A stretch of DNA of 64,000 nt from Metallyticus violacea (taxonomy: Eukaryota > Arthropoda > Insecta > Mantodea > Metallyticidae). This document shows positions 33,770-47,204 of this stretch, piece by piece; the stretch's first letter is position 1; each line of letters starts with the position of its first letter. Under the pieces are notes generated by a model. The model did no database searches and had not been told where the DNA came from. It saw only the letters and a list, made by a program, of their open reading frames with translations. The DNA is taken from the NCBI GenBank assembly GCA_030762175.1, contig CM060846.1, positions 307,988,512 to 308,052,511 on the forward strand. Direction: 5' to 3'. The position numbers and the translations under genes were made by a program.

Positions 33770-36277
33770 GCTATTTTACAGAAAATAAATATCACCATTG
33801 CATTTAAAGGTAAGTAAATAGCTTATAACGAAAATTTGAGGAGATTTTATTAGTTCAAAACCGAGGATTTTCTTTGTTATTTTCGGCCTCCGTCCGCAAT
33901 TGAACGCATTGGGCTAAACTCACGCCAGTAGCCTGTAATAACAACAGACAGATCCCACTTTGATGGCTGCACGTGGATAGTAAATCGCAATTGTTTGTTT
34001 TGAGAGCAAGCATTATTTCTTTTTTCTGTACAAGAATACGCTCCACATTTTAGAAGAGTTTAAATCATAAGGGAAGAATTACAGAAGTAGAACAACTGTG
34101 GGTGAAGGCATATCTCATTAAAATATTTAAAAAATGTGCTACAGGAGAAGAAACCACTTCGAACAACTCATTATGAAATGATTCTAATATTGATCAAAGT
34201 TGTGAGAGTAGAAAAGCAAAGGAAAATATTCATTGACGGAGCAACGGCTGTTGCACCCCCAGCAACTAATATTCATTCGCGAACGCAGGCCAAAAATAAC
34301 TTTGTAGTTTTGAGCGCTACTTTCAGTTGTTTCGAAACTTAGCAATTAGAAGCTAATAAAAAATGGAAGAATTAATATTGCACAACTCGAAAACACATTA
34401 ACGTGCAAGGTTAAAAATGAGGAAGCATTAAGAGAATTTCATCCACTTAACTTGGTTCAACAAGAACTGAATTCCAGCCTATTGTTTAGGAAACAGCAGT
34501 AGTTTTACACACATATACCGCTTATGTGACTTATTTCAGCGGAATTAAAATATGACAAATGAGACAATTCTGTAACATCATAAAAATAAGAGAATGTTCA
34601 TGTTAAGTATAACCCATAAAGATTTGCTAAATGCTCACTCGTAGTGTCTTGGAAATGCACGTTTAGGTATCCTATGTTACAACGGGACTGTTAACATAAA
34701 ACAGTTTCAAGATATTTTCATTCATTCCGCTAATTAAACGAAGCATCGCCAAACAAAACATACAGTACATACCAAAGGTAGGAAAGAACAATATAGGATA
34801 ATGTGCTAAGAACGAGTCATTTTTAATATTAATCAGTAGAACTCTCACAGATGTCTGAGCAAAGTTAATGTCCTCAGTTCCTTAACTTTTATGGCTATGG
34901 AACTTAAAAAAGTCCGATGCTTTGCCAACTTTGCCTTAACTTTCCAAGCAGTCAGTTGGTATTACGACTAGCAACAAGTGGTGATTGAGTACACTCGAAT
35001 GATATATTTACTGTAGGCTGAGAAAGATAAAAGGCGCTACTTAACCGAATCAGAACCGAGTGGGAGTTCACAGAGACGATAGGAATGGCTTACCTAACGA
35101 TTTCTTTCGTTCCTTGATAGATTGGTATGTTTGATGTAGCAATGAACAGCGTGGGGTTGAGTTATCAGCTTCACTTTTAAGCAATACTTTGCCTTTTCTA
35201 GTTGCTCCCTTTTTATCCATTCACCATTTGGCAGTGCCTCGATAGTGTGTGTAGCTGCGTGGCCTTTCGGAGGTCTAGCTGATAGCAGATGGCCAATGCA
35301 ATAATTTCTTGCAGTGCTTTAACTATGCTTAAAGAAGGTTTGTTGAAATCTTCATAGTGTAAAATTTCGCATCTTTCTACAGTAGAATACATCGCGTGAA
35401 AAGTTAAAGGTATTGGTATTGGTCAGGATGAAACCTGTAAATGAGAGCTCTTTAAATATAGTATCTTTTATGAAGAAACCAAAAATATATTTTTTTCAAC
35501 ATATTAGTATTTTTAATTTTATTTTCCATACGCTTTAGGGTAACTTTTGAAACATACAACTGTTATAAAATAGCTCAAATTTACAAACTTCAACCCTACG
35601 ATATCATTAAAGACTTGTGTTAAGCAATTTTAAGTGACATTTAATAGAGAGATACTGACTTCTCTTTATACTTCAAGGAAGTCGGGTTTTACATTTACTG
35701 TAGAGATAATCCCTATATTATGGATTTATCGCTCACAAAATACCCGCTCATGTCCTCCAAGGTATATATAGAATTGTTTGTCCTTTAAAGTAACTTAAGA
35801 CGTCTCAGAATAAGATGAAATAACCCAAGTGCACTTCACATCTCTGTACATGAACATTGTGCCTAGTCGGTTGAATTTTAAAACGAGAACTATGTTTTAT
35901 GCACGAGTAAGGATAAATATATCATATAATTATGGACCAGTTCTTTTTTTATGAATTTTTTTTGCACTGTTGATTGCTTCATATTACCAGCCTCACTTGT
36001 GAATTATATCTTGCCCTTTACTGGAAGAAGCATTCTCACATTTTCTAGGGGCAAAGGAGACGCTCAGAATCAGAATGAAAATTGTCTTATATTAGAAGGA
36101 CCCACCTCGCAAGTAAAACGCCACTCCTATATCCTCACCGTGTTCTAGGCGCAGCAGGAATTTTGTAAGCTACATACTGCTTGTAAACTGAAAACCATTT
36201 AACATGGATACTTAACAATTCGTAAAATAGTTCTAGATGGTGACAATTGGGGTATGGCCATGTTGATCATTCGAAAT
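33770..36277. other. no gene recognised
   Basis: Short frames at 33855-34046 (minus) and 34136-34342 (plus) have no motif. The region is AT-rich. Confidence 0.4.
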
Positions 36278-36840
36278 TATCGGGTAATTCAATTATCTAA
36301 TGACCGACACGGCAGCGGACTCTTTATCAACGGATAAGTCATCGCTCATGGCCACGCTTCATTTACATAAAGACACTACAGTGACAGTGTATTAAACAAA
36401 AATGAAGTAATGTGTTCGCCCATGTCACACTTGGTGTGGAACTACCTGCCTTCATTTTCCACATACTTCTGACATTCTTTACCTTTCATGATTCTATTTA
36501 AGAAATGTAATTCATCTCTTGACGGATGTTATCCTTTAGTTCGTATAAAACTACCAATTTAGGAATGGTATTATGTCTTGGAGTTCTTTATCATCTAGAA
36601 ACTTCTCTTCAAATAATATATATCACAAATAAACACTCGATGTGGAATAGAACTAGGATCACACACGTGTTCTTTTTTACTGTTCAAACAATACATAGTG
36701 GCATGAGATTCAAGGCCAACGCAGCAGTGCAGTAAACCCCGCGCTATTGCGCAAACTGTACAGTACTCCGGCCGACCTTGAATTCGGGCAATACAGTCCT
36801 CCGCTGCCTTATTGTTTATCAGATAATTCGATGACCCTAT
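36278..36840. repeat. repeat family A, long copy
   Basis: This is collinear with 47430-48120. Shared blocks include TGATGACCGAC-type text near 36300, AAGTCATCGCTCATGGCCA, ACACTACAGTGAC, CTCATGTCAC-type text near 36420, GACGGATGTTATCCTTTAGTTCG-type text near 36520, TACTGTTCAAACAATACAT and GGCCAACGCAG. The right part resembles a tRNA-like head read on the minus strand. No protein motif was found. Confidence 0.6.
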
Positions 36841-37277
36841 ATTTCTGATGGATGTTTCTGGTGTTTCTGGAATGAATGGTAATCATTTGCAAAAAGTGAA
36901 TAATATATGCTTCAAACTAAGTTGTTAGTAATCATCTAAGAGTGTTTATTTAATTGAGAATGAATGGCATCTTACTAAGACTGGCGTTAAAAATCATCAA
37001 TACTTATGGAGGAAGATGAACTTTCCGTCTTGCTTTACTTGTAAGGAATCTATCTTAAAAGAAAACGTGTTGTAACGGCTTGCATGCTGTCATAGACAAA
37101 TGTGGAATATCCCTGTAAAAATGAGTGCTTGGGTGAGAATCTCACCTTTAGAAGTTTTATAACAAGTGCATACAGGCAAAGGAAGAGAGCATACAAGTCC
37201 AGCTTACTGAACAACTGTTCACCCTGCTTCGCGCCAGTTTATTTAACAACACCACGAGTTTTTGTTGCTTTCTTTAT

Positions 37278-38129
37278 ACTGCATCTCCGTGTCTAATTGC
37301 CTCCGCGTTACCTTTACTGTCGGCGTTGCCAACCTGCACGTTAGATCATCACTCGAAATGAAACTGACGAAATGAAAACGTCATTGTAGTCAGGCGTGTT
37401 AGGCCCTGATGTTACAGCATAGTCTGTAGTGCAATTATTTACCCAAAAATCTAGGGCAGAATTGATCTGAAAGTTAACGTTTTGCTCTCCTACGTCCTTG
37501 CCTAATCTTTTCTAAAACATACCGTATATTAGTTAAGTGGTTGGCGGAATCTTATTCCTAAGGACGGTATGGGGGGTTAAATGACGTGCCATCATCTAAG
37601 GGAAGTGTTTAATGGTTCTGATGGGGCTTTATTTGTTCTTTTCGAAATATTAGTGATTCATTTCGAGGTAAATATGTACAATTGAATACTTTTGTTATCT
37701 TTTTGTTGGCTTTGGTGTTTATTATTGAAGTGCTTTACAATGCTTCTTGCTAACAATTATAAACCTAATTGTCAAATCGGAAAAAACGTTATTCACTTTA
37801 TAAACTCCGATGTATCAGCTTTATAAATTTTGCTCTGCTACAGTTAAATCCATTTAGTTGTGAATATTTATAGAAACTTAAAATTGATAACTGAAGTAGA
37901 TTTTATTACTTTACGTACCGAAATAATTTTTAATTTCTTGATAAGTACACCAGCTTTTTGTCGCTTACGCGCTGTTGTTTTTGCGGTATAGAAAGAACAA
38001 GATATATTGTATGCATACCCGGGCGAGTCTGTAGGTAAATTGATTTTAATATAGTTCTGTCGTGTATTTAGTAATGCCAATAGTGAAATATAGTGTGTAT
38101 TCTTTTATGCAATATGTCTTCTTGCAGAA

Positions 38130-38160
<31 letters not shown>

Positions 38161-38553
38161 AAACCGTACAGAATTTCGGTAGTACGGCAATTACAACAGC
38201 GCCATAACGCCAGCAGATTTAATTTTTGCAACTGGATTTTCAGAAGTGTTATGAGAGCTGAAATTCTTTATTTTTTCCCGACTAAGCTTGTTTTTAGTTT
38301 CATTAGCAAGTAATATCCGAAAATAGTATCAGTTTGTGGTAAATTGACATATTAACAAAAATCTAGGGCAAGACTTGATCTTAAAGTTAACCTTTTACAC
38401 CTCATAAATCCTAGCCTAATATTTTCTGAAATATGCGGCACATTAATTAAGTGGTTGGCGGAATTTTATTTCAAAGGACAGTATGGTGGGTTAAATGACT
38501 TACAGTTTCATTTCGAATGATAATCTAACGTGCAGTTTGACACGGAGATGCAG
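37278..38553. repeat. repeat family C: 1.28 kb unit with inverted ends and an internal direct repeat
   Basis: The left arm (37278-37367) and the right arm (38503-38553) are reverse complements: ACTGCATCTCCGTGTC and CACGTTAGATCATCACTCGA on the left pair with their complements on the right. The left arm has about 39 extra bases. Inside, 37443-37590 is repeated directly at 38355-38503, sharing CAAAAATCTAGGGCA, TTAAGTGGTTGGCGGAAT and GGGTTAAATGAC. The internal repeat ends where the right arm starts. No coding capacity was recognised. A foldback or MITE-like element, possibly with a tandem duplication, would explain it. Confidence 0.65.
38132..38154. repeat. poly-T tract
   Basis: A run of 23 T lies inside the family C repeat. 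Confidence 0.93.
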
Positions 38554-38584
38554 CATAAAACAACGTATTTTATATTTCATCATA

Positions 38585-38630
38585 ATACTATACGCGGGCG
38601 CGCCGGCCGTTGCGTGCATGGTTGGCAGAT
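38585..38630. other. local CG-rich patch
   Basis: The sequence ACGCGGGCGCGCCGGCCGTT stands out in AT-rich surroundings. It is too short to be called a CpG island, and no promoter or gene was seen beside it. Confidence 0.4.
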
Positions 38631-39100
38631 GGTTGATTGGAGCGCATTGTAGCTAAGTTAGTAAGCCTCTCGCTTAGAAGCATCGCAATAGACACATACA
38701 GGAATTATTAAATGAAAGAGTATCTAAAGAAATCTTAATAAAAGCGAAGTGGCACAAAGGGAAAGAGCTTTTAAAAAAAATGTTCATTAAAATATTCCTC
38801 TGTATCAGTTTGTGCACTTTGAGCATTTGCTTAAGGCCAATCTCAACAATTTCTTACAAATTGAGAATTAACTAATTAAGATTTAAGTTAATTGAGAAAG
38901 TTAATTTCCAATTACATCTTTTATATCTCACCAAACTAAATACACAGTCAATTAACTAATTCGGATTTGTTATCACGGCCTTCTGAATTATAGAAAATTC
39001 GTTATTTAAAAGGCTATGGATACAGCAAAGACTACTTTATACACTATTTGTAAATTACCGGAGATCTTTACTCATCTGTTTTTCATATTACACATCAGTC

Positions 39101-39389
39101 ACCGCCACGAGTGGCCGAGGTCGTTAAGGCTCAGACTTCTGAGTTTGAGGTCTGCGGTTCGAATCCCGCTAGTACCGTCCTTCCGGACTGAGGTTTTTTC
39201 CAGGTTTTCCTCGGTCCTCATAACTGCCAAAAGCCGGGAAGGTACTCTAAACTTAGGCCTATAACGTTTCCTTCCTTAAAAAAATCCTTTCCCAATATTT
39301 CATTTCATGTATCATTCACCGCCTGTGGTGCCTCAGTAGTAAAAACGGGCGTTAAACACCATTCAAAGAAGAAGAAGAAGAAGAAGAAA
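39101..39389 (+). mobile_element. SINE family 1 copy with (GAA)n tail
   Basis: The full-length plus copy starts ACCGCCACGAGTGGCCGAGG, with B box GGTTCGAATCC and all body blocks. Its 3' end GTTAAACACCATTC passes into (GAA)8-like repeats. An 8-base duplication ACATCAGT lies at 39092-39099 and 39390-39397. The tail differs from the CATT repeats of other copies. Confidence 0.92.
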
Positions 39390-39984
39390 ACATCAGTATT
39401 TATGTACCTCTTGTACCGTTAACTCGTAGTGTACATTCATTGGAAAAATGGCTTGATTCCTTACAGGAACAGAATTTTGCACTGAGTGTTTGACAGTTCA
39501 GATGATCAAATTTCGAAATATGGGAAAACATAACCTCATTAGTGTAACTTCACCTGCAGCATAACGATTCCTATTTTATCTAATAATAAGAAAACTTTTA
39601 GCATTGTTTAAAAATTATAAAAAATTCACCTCTCTGTTGGGAATTCTAGGTCATCCTATATAGAAATTGAAATATTTAATTCCCAACATTACTCAGCCGA
39701 AACCGCACATGGAAGTGAGATTCGTTCATACTATTAAATAAATCTTGTCTTTCGGAAATTACCCTCAGCCGTTTTTCAATAATGTGGTCTTCAAATAGCA
39801 TATTCAACATTCGCCTTGCCATGCTGGTAAGTTAAATGGGCAAATATGCGCCAATTTGATGACGGATCAGCATCCAATTGTTGATGGTGAGATGCGACAC
39901 CTTAGTCAAAGGAGAATTAAATAGGAAGATGAGATGAGATCGGCCTCTATAATTATTAAAGGTTTTTCTTCAGATGGTTTGAAC

Positions 39985-40234
39985 ATTATTTTAATTCTCG
40001 TTTTTACAGCTGAAGTATCACAAGCGGTGGACACTGAAATTACAAGAAATGAAATGATAAATTGGGAGTTTTAATAAGGAAGGTAGCATTCGAAGCCTAA
40101 ATTTAGGATACCTCCCCGGCATTTTCCATTTATGGGAACTGAGGAAAACCCGGAAAAATCCCCTGTCAGGGAGGACGGTCATGGCCTTGCACTTACAGTC
40201 CGTGCCTTAAACACCTCGGTCACCCGTTTCGGTA
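39985..40234 (-). mobile_element. SINE family 1 copy, B box deleted
   Basis: The minus-oriented copy keeps the tail block TATCACAAGCGGTGGACACT, the CCTCCCCGGCATTTTCCATT block and the A-box end. The sequence runs from GGACGGTCATGG directly to CCTTGCACTTACAGTCCGTG, so the B box is gone. This copy could not be transcribed from its internal promoter. Confidence 0.85.
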
Positions 40235-40239
40235 CTTAT

Positions 40240-43200
40240 ATTCTTGTTGTATGCGAATCTTTTTATTTTAAAATTGTGCTTCTGCCAAAATTGACTGGAG
40301 TAAGTACTATATCTATTTAGCTTTTGCCAGCGTCCATTAATATTACTGAAGAAAATTATGTTACATATACAATGTTGCTTCATAATTAGGAATTTTATAC
40401 TTAGAAAAGGAATGAAAAACAGCTATTTAATTGTTTAACTTTCACTAGCTTAAAATATGCACTAAAGTGAACAATTCTTTTCGTAAATTCGATTCACAGA
40501 TTTTCAGAAAATTTAATTGTATCTCCTAAAGGTGTCAACACAAATAAATAGAAATTAAGGAAATCACATAAGTTTAAATATAATATAATGTTCGCAATAT
40601 TTTCCTTGCATGTTTACAATTTAAAATTATCTCTATTCAAAATATTGAACGATTACAATAAAAATCATATTAAATTGTAAAAATTAACGAAAAACCAAAC
40701 GGTTTCAAGCCTTGAAAGGCATGTGACTTTGTCACGACTTGAGCCACAATGCAGCAAAATGTTTTAAGAAATTGAAGTTTCGAAACACACATACTGAGAT
40801 AACAACTCAATATTCATGTGAAGTCATATGCCTTATCTGTATCCTCTCTGAGAGGCAAGCGACAACTGTACACTGTTATCGCATGCGTTCCTCGGTAAAT
40901 CGCCTTCTAACACATTGACGCTTTCACATCTCTCCGGCAGCTGTCACTCTAAATGCAGTTTTGAAGGGCAGTATGTCGCAGGAATATTGCATATTTACTC
41001 ATATAATCAAGTCAGTCATTCTGTATTTTACGTGCCTTAAATAATTTAACTCACTGTCAATCATTTTAAATATGACTGTTAACATGACTGATTTAAATGT
41101 TATCATCTTACCAGCAATATTATATATAGTTCATTGACATAAATGACGTTTGGCAAAACATATGGTAGATCTTTCAACAATAAATCAAGCACATAACTAT
41201 TTTATTAAAACTATTTTTCCATTCAAATAAGTAAAGTAAAATCTGCGCTTATACTGTACACAACTATGCTCTTTTACCACAAGAGAGAATACTAAAACGA
41301 TATTTATGCACAGTATGTACAAAGAATTTAAGAGGGCACTTCGTTGTGGTGCTGCAAACGTTAACTCCAAATCTTCAAATGTGTTTATGGATGGTCAAGA
41401 AGACTGAAAACATATATTTAACCTTAAACAAATACTGTCGCAACAAACAATGCGTTTCTTTAGTGCATCGTATTGATTGAACTTAAAAGTATTGGAACCC
41501 CTCATATACTTGCCTCAGCACTTCACTGCCCGACTTATGACAGATTTGAGATGCAGCCTGCTTACGACTGTGCCTCAGCTTAAGATATCGGTAATAGCTG
41601 ACACACGTCACATTATAACGTATCTATGACATTGTTTTATCAATGTACTAATGCTTATGTAAATTAGAAAATCTGCCTAGCGTTCCGATGTAAACAACAG
41701 TAAGCATTTGCATTGCAGCAACAAACTCTAACCCCACCCTCTGACGTCATGTACCCTACCTCGCTTCAGACATGTGCTGATATATTTTTCCGAAGGGCTT
41801 GTTTCATCTCTAGTAAAAGTCTTCATTTTAACCTTTATTTAATTATAAGTACTGCAAAGTGCATAATTTTGTTATATATTCCACTTGATTTAAAATTAAC
41901 GTTATTAATTTCACTGGCATACTTTAGTCACCTCGGGTCACCGCCATTCAGGAGGCCTTTGCTCCTTACAGGACACTAACGGGGCACTGTTCCTCACAAA
42001 TATAAGTGCCTGCCGTAGTAATCAGAGATTGTCATGAGTGTTACATTTCCTTGCCAATAGCTGAAGACGAGTACTTTATTAATAAAACAAAGCGCTTCAT
42101 TTCTCACTATGCATGTGCGAATATAAAAGGACTTTTACTTACCATATGCAACTATATTACTTTTCTACATAGTTTCCCTCAACATAACTGCATTTTCTCT
42201 AACGGATGGGTAGTTTATTCCCCCATCAAAGAAAGAAGATGGGCGCGTCAACAATGAGTAGCGCGCACAAAGTGCTAAACCTCTGAATTCTTTCCCTCCC
42301 AATGGCTTCTTCAGTGAACCGAACATGTGATATTCACAAAGTTATGTTACCACTTCATTCATCCGCAATATAACCGTTAGCTTCCATGCGAAACAAATAA
42401 TTCGTTGCTTTAATAAGTGAGCAAGCGGTTATTTTTCTTTCAAATGGTACCTCCGAGCTACATTAATTACGTGGCCAACTGACACTGTACGACATAACCT
42501 TGAACGTTTATGTGATAAAGTGGAGATGCTGAAGGCAAGTCTCTATCATGCATTTGTAAGCTTAAAATTACAACAATCTCGCATGTTGTGTGTAGGTTAC
42601 TAGCATCCACATTTTCATTCCAAAAAACACGCATTGCTTTCATCCAAAAGCTTTTTACCTTCACTCGGGAAAAAAATCGGATCATTAAATAACTGAAGTG
42701 TTTTGGAAATGTTTGGAACAATTGAATGAAACAAAATAATCAAATCTATTAAATTCATTCAAATATCCATAGCTATACCGCAGCCGGCTGCTTTTTTCAA
42801 CACGTATGTATGAAGTTAATTAATTTTACCGCAAAATGATTATTAACAGTGATTTTTAGATATCTGATTGATAATACTGTAAGGTTTGGTTTAATAGAAA
42901 CAGTTCCTTGTTAGAGCAAAAATATCAATGTGTTTGATATTAGTAACTTACAGCATGTGCAGGTCAGAACAGTTGTAACAAATGCTCAGCCCTTTAGAGC
43001 AGCTGATGTAAGATAGAAGCGGAAAATTCTGACACTACACCGTTATGTTTATATTTAAACGCTTTCGTGTACTAACACATAAGCATTAATTGCAATTTAT
43101 GTTGGGAAATGTACGAGTCGGAATTTTTTATATTATACTTCACATCTTACTGTTTCTTTCTTGTTTAATTCAGCAAGGTACAGGGTGATTATATTGCATA

Positions 43201-43410
43201 TTAATGCATCTAAATACCGCAATGTAACTAGTTCATTACAGAGGTCCGTGTTGTCAATATTTTCATGATGCAAGGAAGTGCGAAGTGACAGGGATAGATT
43301 GTAAACTTTAAATATCTGCAACATCTGACTTCAGTGATGTTTCAGAATTTTGTTCTAGAATACAATGTCTGCATTCAGTGTTGTATATTTCGTAACAGTA
43401 TATTGTTAAG
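40240..43410. other. 3.2 kb without recognisable genes
   Basis: The frames at 41713-41979 and 42006-42257 (plus) and 42467-42721 (minus) have no motif. The composition is AT-rich, and no SINE or transposase trace was noticed. Confidence 0.45.
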
Positions 43411-43424
43411 CTCCTGTGTTCTTT

Positions 43425-43713
43425 ACCGCCACGAGTGGCCGAGGTGGTTAAAGCGCGGACTCGTAAGCGGGAGGTCTGGGTTCGAAACCCGCCAGGACCG
43501 TCATTCCTGACTGAGGTTTTTTTCCAGATTTTCCTCAGTGCTCATAAATGGCAAATGCCGGCGAGGTACTCTAAACTTAGGCCTGGAACAATTCCTTCCT
43601 TAAAAATAAATCCTTTCCCAATATGTCATTTCATCTCATTTATCACCAGTGTTCATCGCCTGTGGTGCCTCTGTAGCAAAAACGGGCGTTAAACAACATT
43701 CATTCATTCATTC
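43425..43713 (+). mobile_element. SINE family 1, full-length copy
   Basis: The plus copy is one of the best preserved: head ACCGCCACGAGTGGCCGAGG, then GTGGTTAAAGCGCGGACTCG, B box GGTTCGAAACC, all body blocks, and an end of (CATT)4. A short duplication GTTCTTT lies at 43418-43424 and 43714-43720. Confidence 0.93.
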
Positions 43714-43719
43714 GTTCTT

Positions 43720-44695
43720 TCTTTAGTTTTAAAGTTTGTGTGAACTTCCTTGGAAGGTTTTTTTCTATTTATTGCCTGTACTGGATGTACTCTGACATTT
43801 CTATAAAACCATTTCGCTTTTGAGCCACGCTGTATTTTTTTTATTGTAACTTTTAATTCCCATCAGGAAGATATTTTCAACGGCATTAAAATATTCTTTT
43901 ATCGAGTAAAGTAGTGGATTCATAGTTTTGCTTATAAATCATGTTTCTACATTTCTTCCCCACACGACATAAAGGTACGTATGCAGTTATACCACGTTTT
44001 ACGTCTTCAACATCCCTCCCTCATCCCCTCTTCTCTCTTACTTTCCGACGTTTTACGACACATTCCTGGAAGGTTTTTTCTTCTAAAATATTTTGGTATC
44101 TGTATTGTTAAAGAAATAAGAGAATGTGGTTCTAATATAAACGCCGCTATATGAGATCACGTGGGGAATTTAAAAGAGGAGAAAAACGAAAAAAGGCATT
44201 TAGTGTGCTCTTCTGATGTTATTTGTGTACGAGGGGGAAAAGCAAAAAAGCTTTGTTTTCAGGCGTTTATGGAAAAAACTTAAAAGAGTGGTGTCGCAGG
44301 TGAAGTTAATGCAAGAGCAAGAGGAATGACAGCTGCAAAGCACTCGCAGTTTTGTCTTAAGAGGTTTGATGAAATACTTCAATATTCAGCCTTAAACGAC
44401 AGTTTAAGTAGCCTACCCTCATAAAACGGAATACTTTTGTAACAGTTCCTGAAAATGTTCAGTCCCGGACGGGTTTACCGGCTCATTTGCTTTCATTCTA
44501 AATACAGTGCAGTTTATTTAATGTCATTCCACAGTTTAGCGTCGCCTTTGTTCAGAATATATTTTATAACTAAATTTACAAAATTATGTTAGATAAAATG
44601 TCCATTGCTGGTTACGAAAATTAATAGTGGTTCTAGATCAACGCCTCTTCTCACACTTCCTGATATGTTGATTCTGAATGCTATATTTATGTAAC
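43720..44695. other. no gene recognised
   Basis: Short frames only; a minus-strand 60-codon frame at 44200-44382 has several Cys but no motif. Confidence 0.4.
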
Positions 44696-44703
44696 CGTCA
44701 TAG

Positions 44704-44938
44704 ATTTTTTGAGTAGTGTTTACACGAGATTATACATTGGGAAAGGATTTTTTTCATTTTTTTAAGGAAGAAAACGTTCCAGGCCTAAGTTTATGGCACC
44801 TCCCCGGCATTTGCCATTTATGAGAATTGAGGTAAACCTGGAAAAAACCTCAGTCAGGGAGGACGATCCTGGCGGGATTCGAACCCCAGACCTCCCCATT
44901 CACGAGTCTTTTCGACTATGGCCACCCGTGGCGGTACT
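44704..44938 (-). mobile_element. SINE family 1 copy with deleted tail block
   Basis: The minus copy starts with TTTTTTGAGTAGTGTTTACAC and lacks the following GCCCGTTTTT and GGCGGTGGACACTG block, resuming at ATACATTGGGAAAGG. The head and B box (GATTCGAACCCC) are intact. A 7-base duplication GTCATAG lies at 44697-44703 and 44939-44945. Confidence 0.9.
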
Positions 44939-45051
44939 GTCATAGGCTATTGCTTGATCTTCGATTTACAATCACATGGGAAAATGCTATAAGCATTCTT
45001 TGTGACATCGAGAAACAGAGCTGCCTGGAGCTGAGAGATTTTTTTATTTAA

Positions 45052-45067
45052 TTTTTTTTTTTTTTTT
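45052..45067. repeat. poly-T tract
   Basis: A T-rich run lies after TTTTATTTAA. Confidence 0.8.
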
Positions 45068-45069
45068 GC

Positions 45070-46929
45070 GATACGTGAGAAAATAGGAATAAAAATCTTT
45101 CTGAATCATATTAACCTTACGGAGGCTGACTCACTATCATTCTGTCTCTAAATCGACAGATCAGTGCAGTATCCTATGCTCCTAAATGCCAATTTTCAGT
45201 AACAATAAAAACCTGGTGTAAGTTAAGAACCAGCAGTTAACCAGCCGCGGCTCTCTGGTCAGAGAAAAGTAAAATGTTGCTTTTGAAGTTGGTACCATTG
45301 TGACTACTGCCAGTAAATAGCTGTCATTGTGTATAAGCCCAGAAAATAAACTCTGTAACTGCAGCTGAAAACAATAACATAGTTATGACTGTGGCGTAGA
45401 AGAGTATCTTCATAGTACTTGACCTCATTTCTGCTGAAGGACATGGCATGGAAAGTTATAATTTTATACGGCAGTCACTTCAAGTTATGTAGAATAACGA
45501 TCAAATATCTCGAGATGTCATATTTACATACGTGTCTAATATACTCTGCGGCCACATTTAAACCTACACATGAAGAAGACAACATCTTAGAACGCCTCTT
45601 CCAGATGAGCAAATCAACACGATACATATTTACTACAGTAATTAGTACACTCTACTGAATCGTTTAACAATACATGTATATATGTTATACAGATTTTATG
45701 TGCACATTAAAATTTATAGCAGTATTTTGTAATTTTCCTCCCGCAAGTCACTAATTTTTCCATGTGTTCTTTCTATTTTCAAGTTTTTAAATCGTTAACA
45801 GTTGTTTTATTCAAACGATAATGAATTTATGGGGAATGAGAAAGTTTATAAAAAGATGTGCCCCTCGGCAACTTCGAACGACATCCCGTTCTTCTCATTT
45901 GGTGCTCGCGGTGAGCCTTGGCCTGTCACGACGACCTCTGCATCCGTCTTACGACTTCATTGATAGAGGGCAGTATCCCATGAAAATTCGAACGACTACT
46001 GCAGTTTTTGTTCGACAAGAGACATGCTGCTCTTCCGCTGCTTCCAACACAAACGGATAATGCAATGGTAAAAAATGAAACGGCTAATTGCTACTTACGT
46101 TGATAATACCATTGATGCTCTTGTGTATTAATATTTTCTCTCAAAAAGTTCGGCTATTTTAATACCTTGCGAAAGTACCTCAGTGCATCAGAATAAAATT
46201 CAGCGAACTGCTGCATGGACTTCTCCGGATTGCAGGAAGTATATTAAGCAATAACGTTACACATTCCAAATTTGTTGCTACCTGTTTGCACAAATTTCTC
46301 TGGTGTAAGTTAAAAAAAACAGTGATGCTGTGCACCATGGATGTACATAGGATTAGAAGATAAAATCCAATAGCGGGATAGGGCCCCATGGAAACTCCAA
46401 AGGAAAGTTACTTCATTTCCCTGAGCGATGGTGACGGTATGTAGGTTTGCTGTCTGAGAAAATGCGTTCATATCGTGAATGAAATATTTTGACATTTTTA
46501 ACAATCGGCCCTTTATAGGAAATTTCTGTTTAATCGCTGTATGGTTCCCTTGATGCATAGTTGATTGGCATGATCTGCGAATAGCAGATCCTACTTGCCC
46601 CTTCTGAGTGTAATTTTCTTATTGACTTAAATACCTTCATTGCGCAACACATGTCCATTTGACTTTTTAACTGTTACAACAGCTTTGCACGTTGCAAAAT
46701 ATGAACAACTTGAGAGTATCTTCCCCTTACATAATAGCAGCATCTTGATGAGTATTTTAAGATTGGGACGCTCTGTATAGTTATTTCGGATTTTCTACGA
46801 ATATATTTTAAATACACTATATTTAATGTAAATGCCCATATGAGTAAGTGACGTAGGAGTACTTCAGTTTGCTACTACTGGAGCTCTTCCAAGTCGCGCG
46901 AGGTTTATTCTTACTGCCCGCGGAGAATT
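45070..46929. other. no gene recognised
   Basis: A 79-codon plus frame at 45821-46060 is relatively GC-rich and rich in Arg and Ser, but has no recognised motif. The two overlapping minus frames at 46180-46558 are in different phases and uninformative. Confidence 0.35.
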
Positions 46930-47204
46930 GTTGACTCGGTTTATTTACGAACGCTCTTTAACATCTCAGGTCGTCAGCTTTGCATTTAATTCAGGGCGTG
47001 AAAGGGCCGATAAATTTTACTCAGAGACCTCTTCTTTTAGACCTGAGGTTCTTTTACGTGCCGCAAATCTGCAACTTGGGACCCACGTCTTTACTTCCCT
47101 TCCGAAGAAAGTATATTTAGGATTTTTACGCCCAAAAATCCATTGATCCGACGATTTTGGATCTATGTGGTAAGTATGGTTATCACAGGCAATCAGGACC
47201 GAAC
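46930..47204 (-). mobile_element. SINE family 2 copy, B box lost
   Basis: The minus-oriented copy contains GGTTTATTTACGAACGCTCT, the GGGCGTGAAAGGGCCGATAA block, ACTTCCCTTCCGAAG and GGATTTTTACGCCC. The B-box region is replaced by GATCCGACGATTTTGGATCT. It ends at CAATCAGGACCGAAC. No flanking duplication is clear, so the copy is probably old. Confidence 0.85.

Noticed and set aside
33572..33798. Frames ending in a poly-lysine run
   Set aside because: The lysines come from the 45-T tract and the rest shows no motif.
38585..38630. CpG island or promoter
   Set aside because: It is too short, isolated, and has no adjacent gene.
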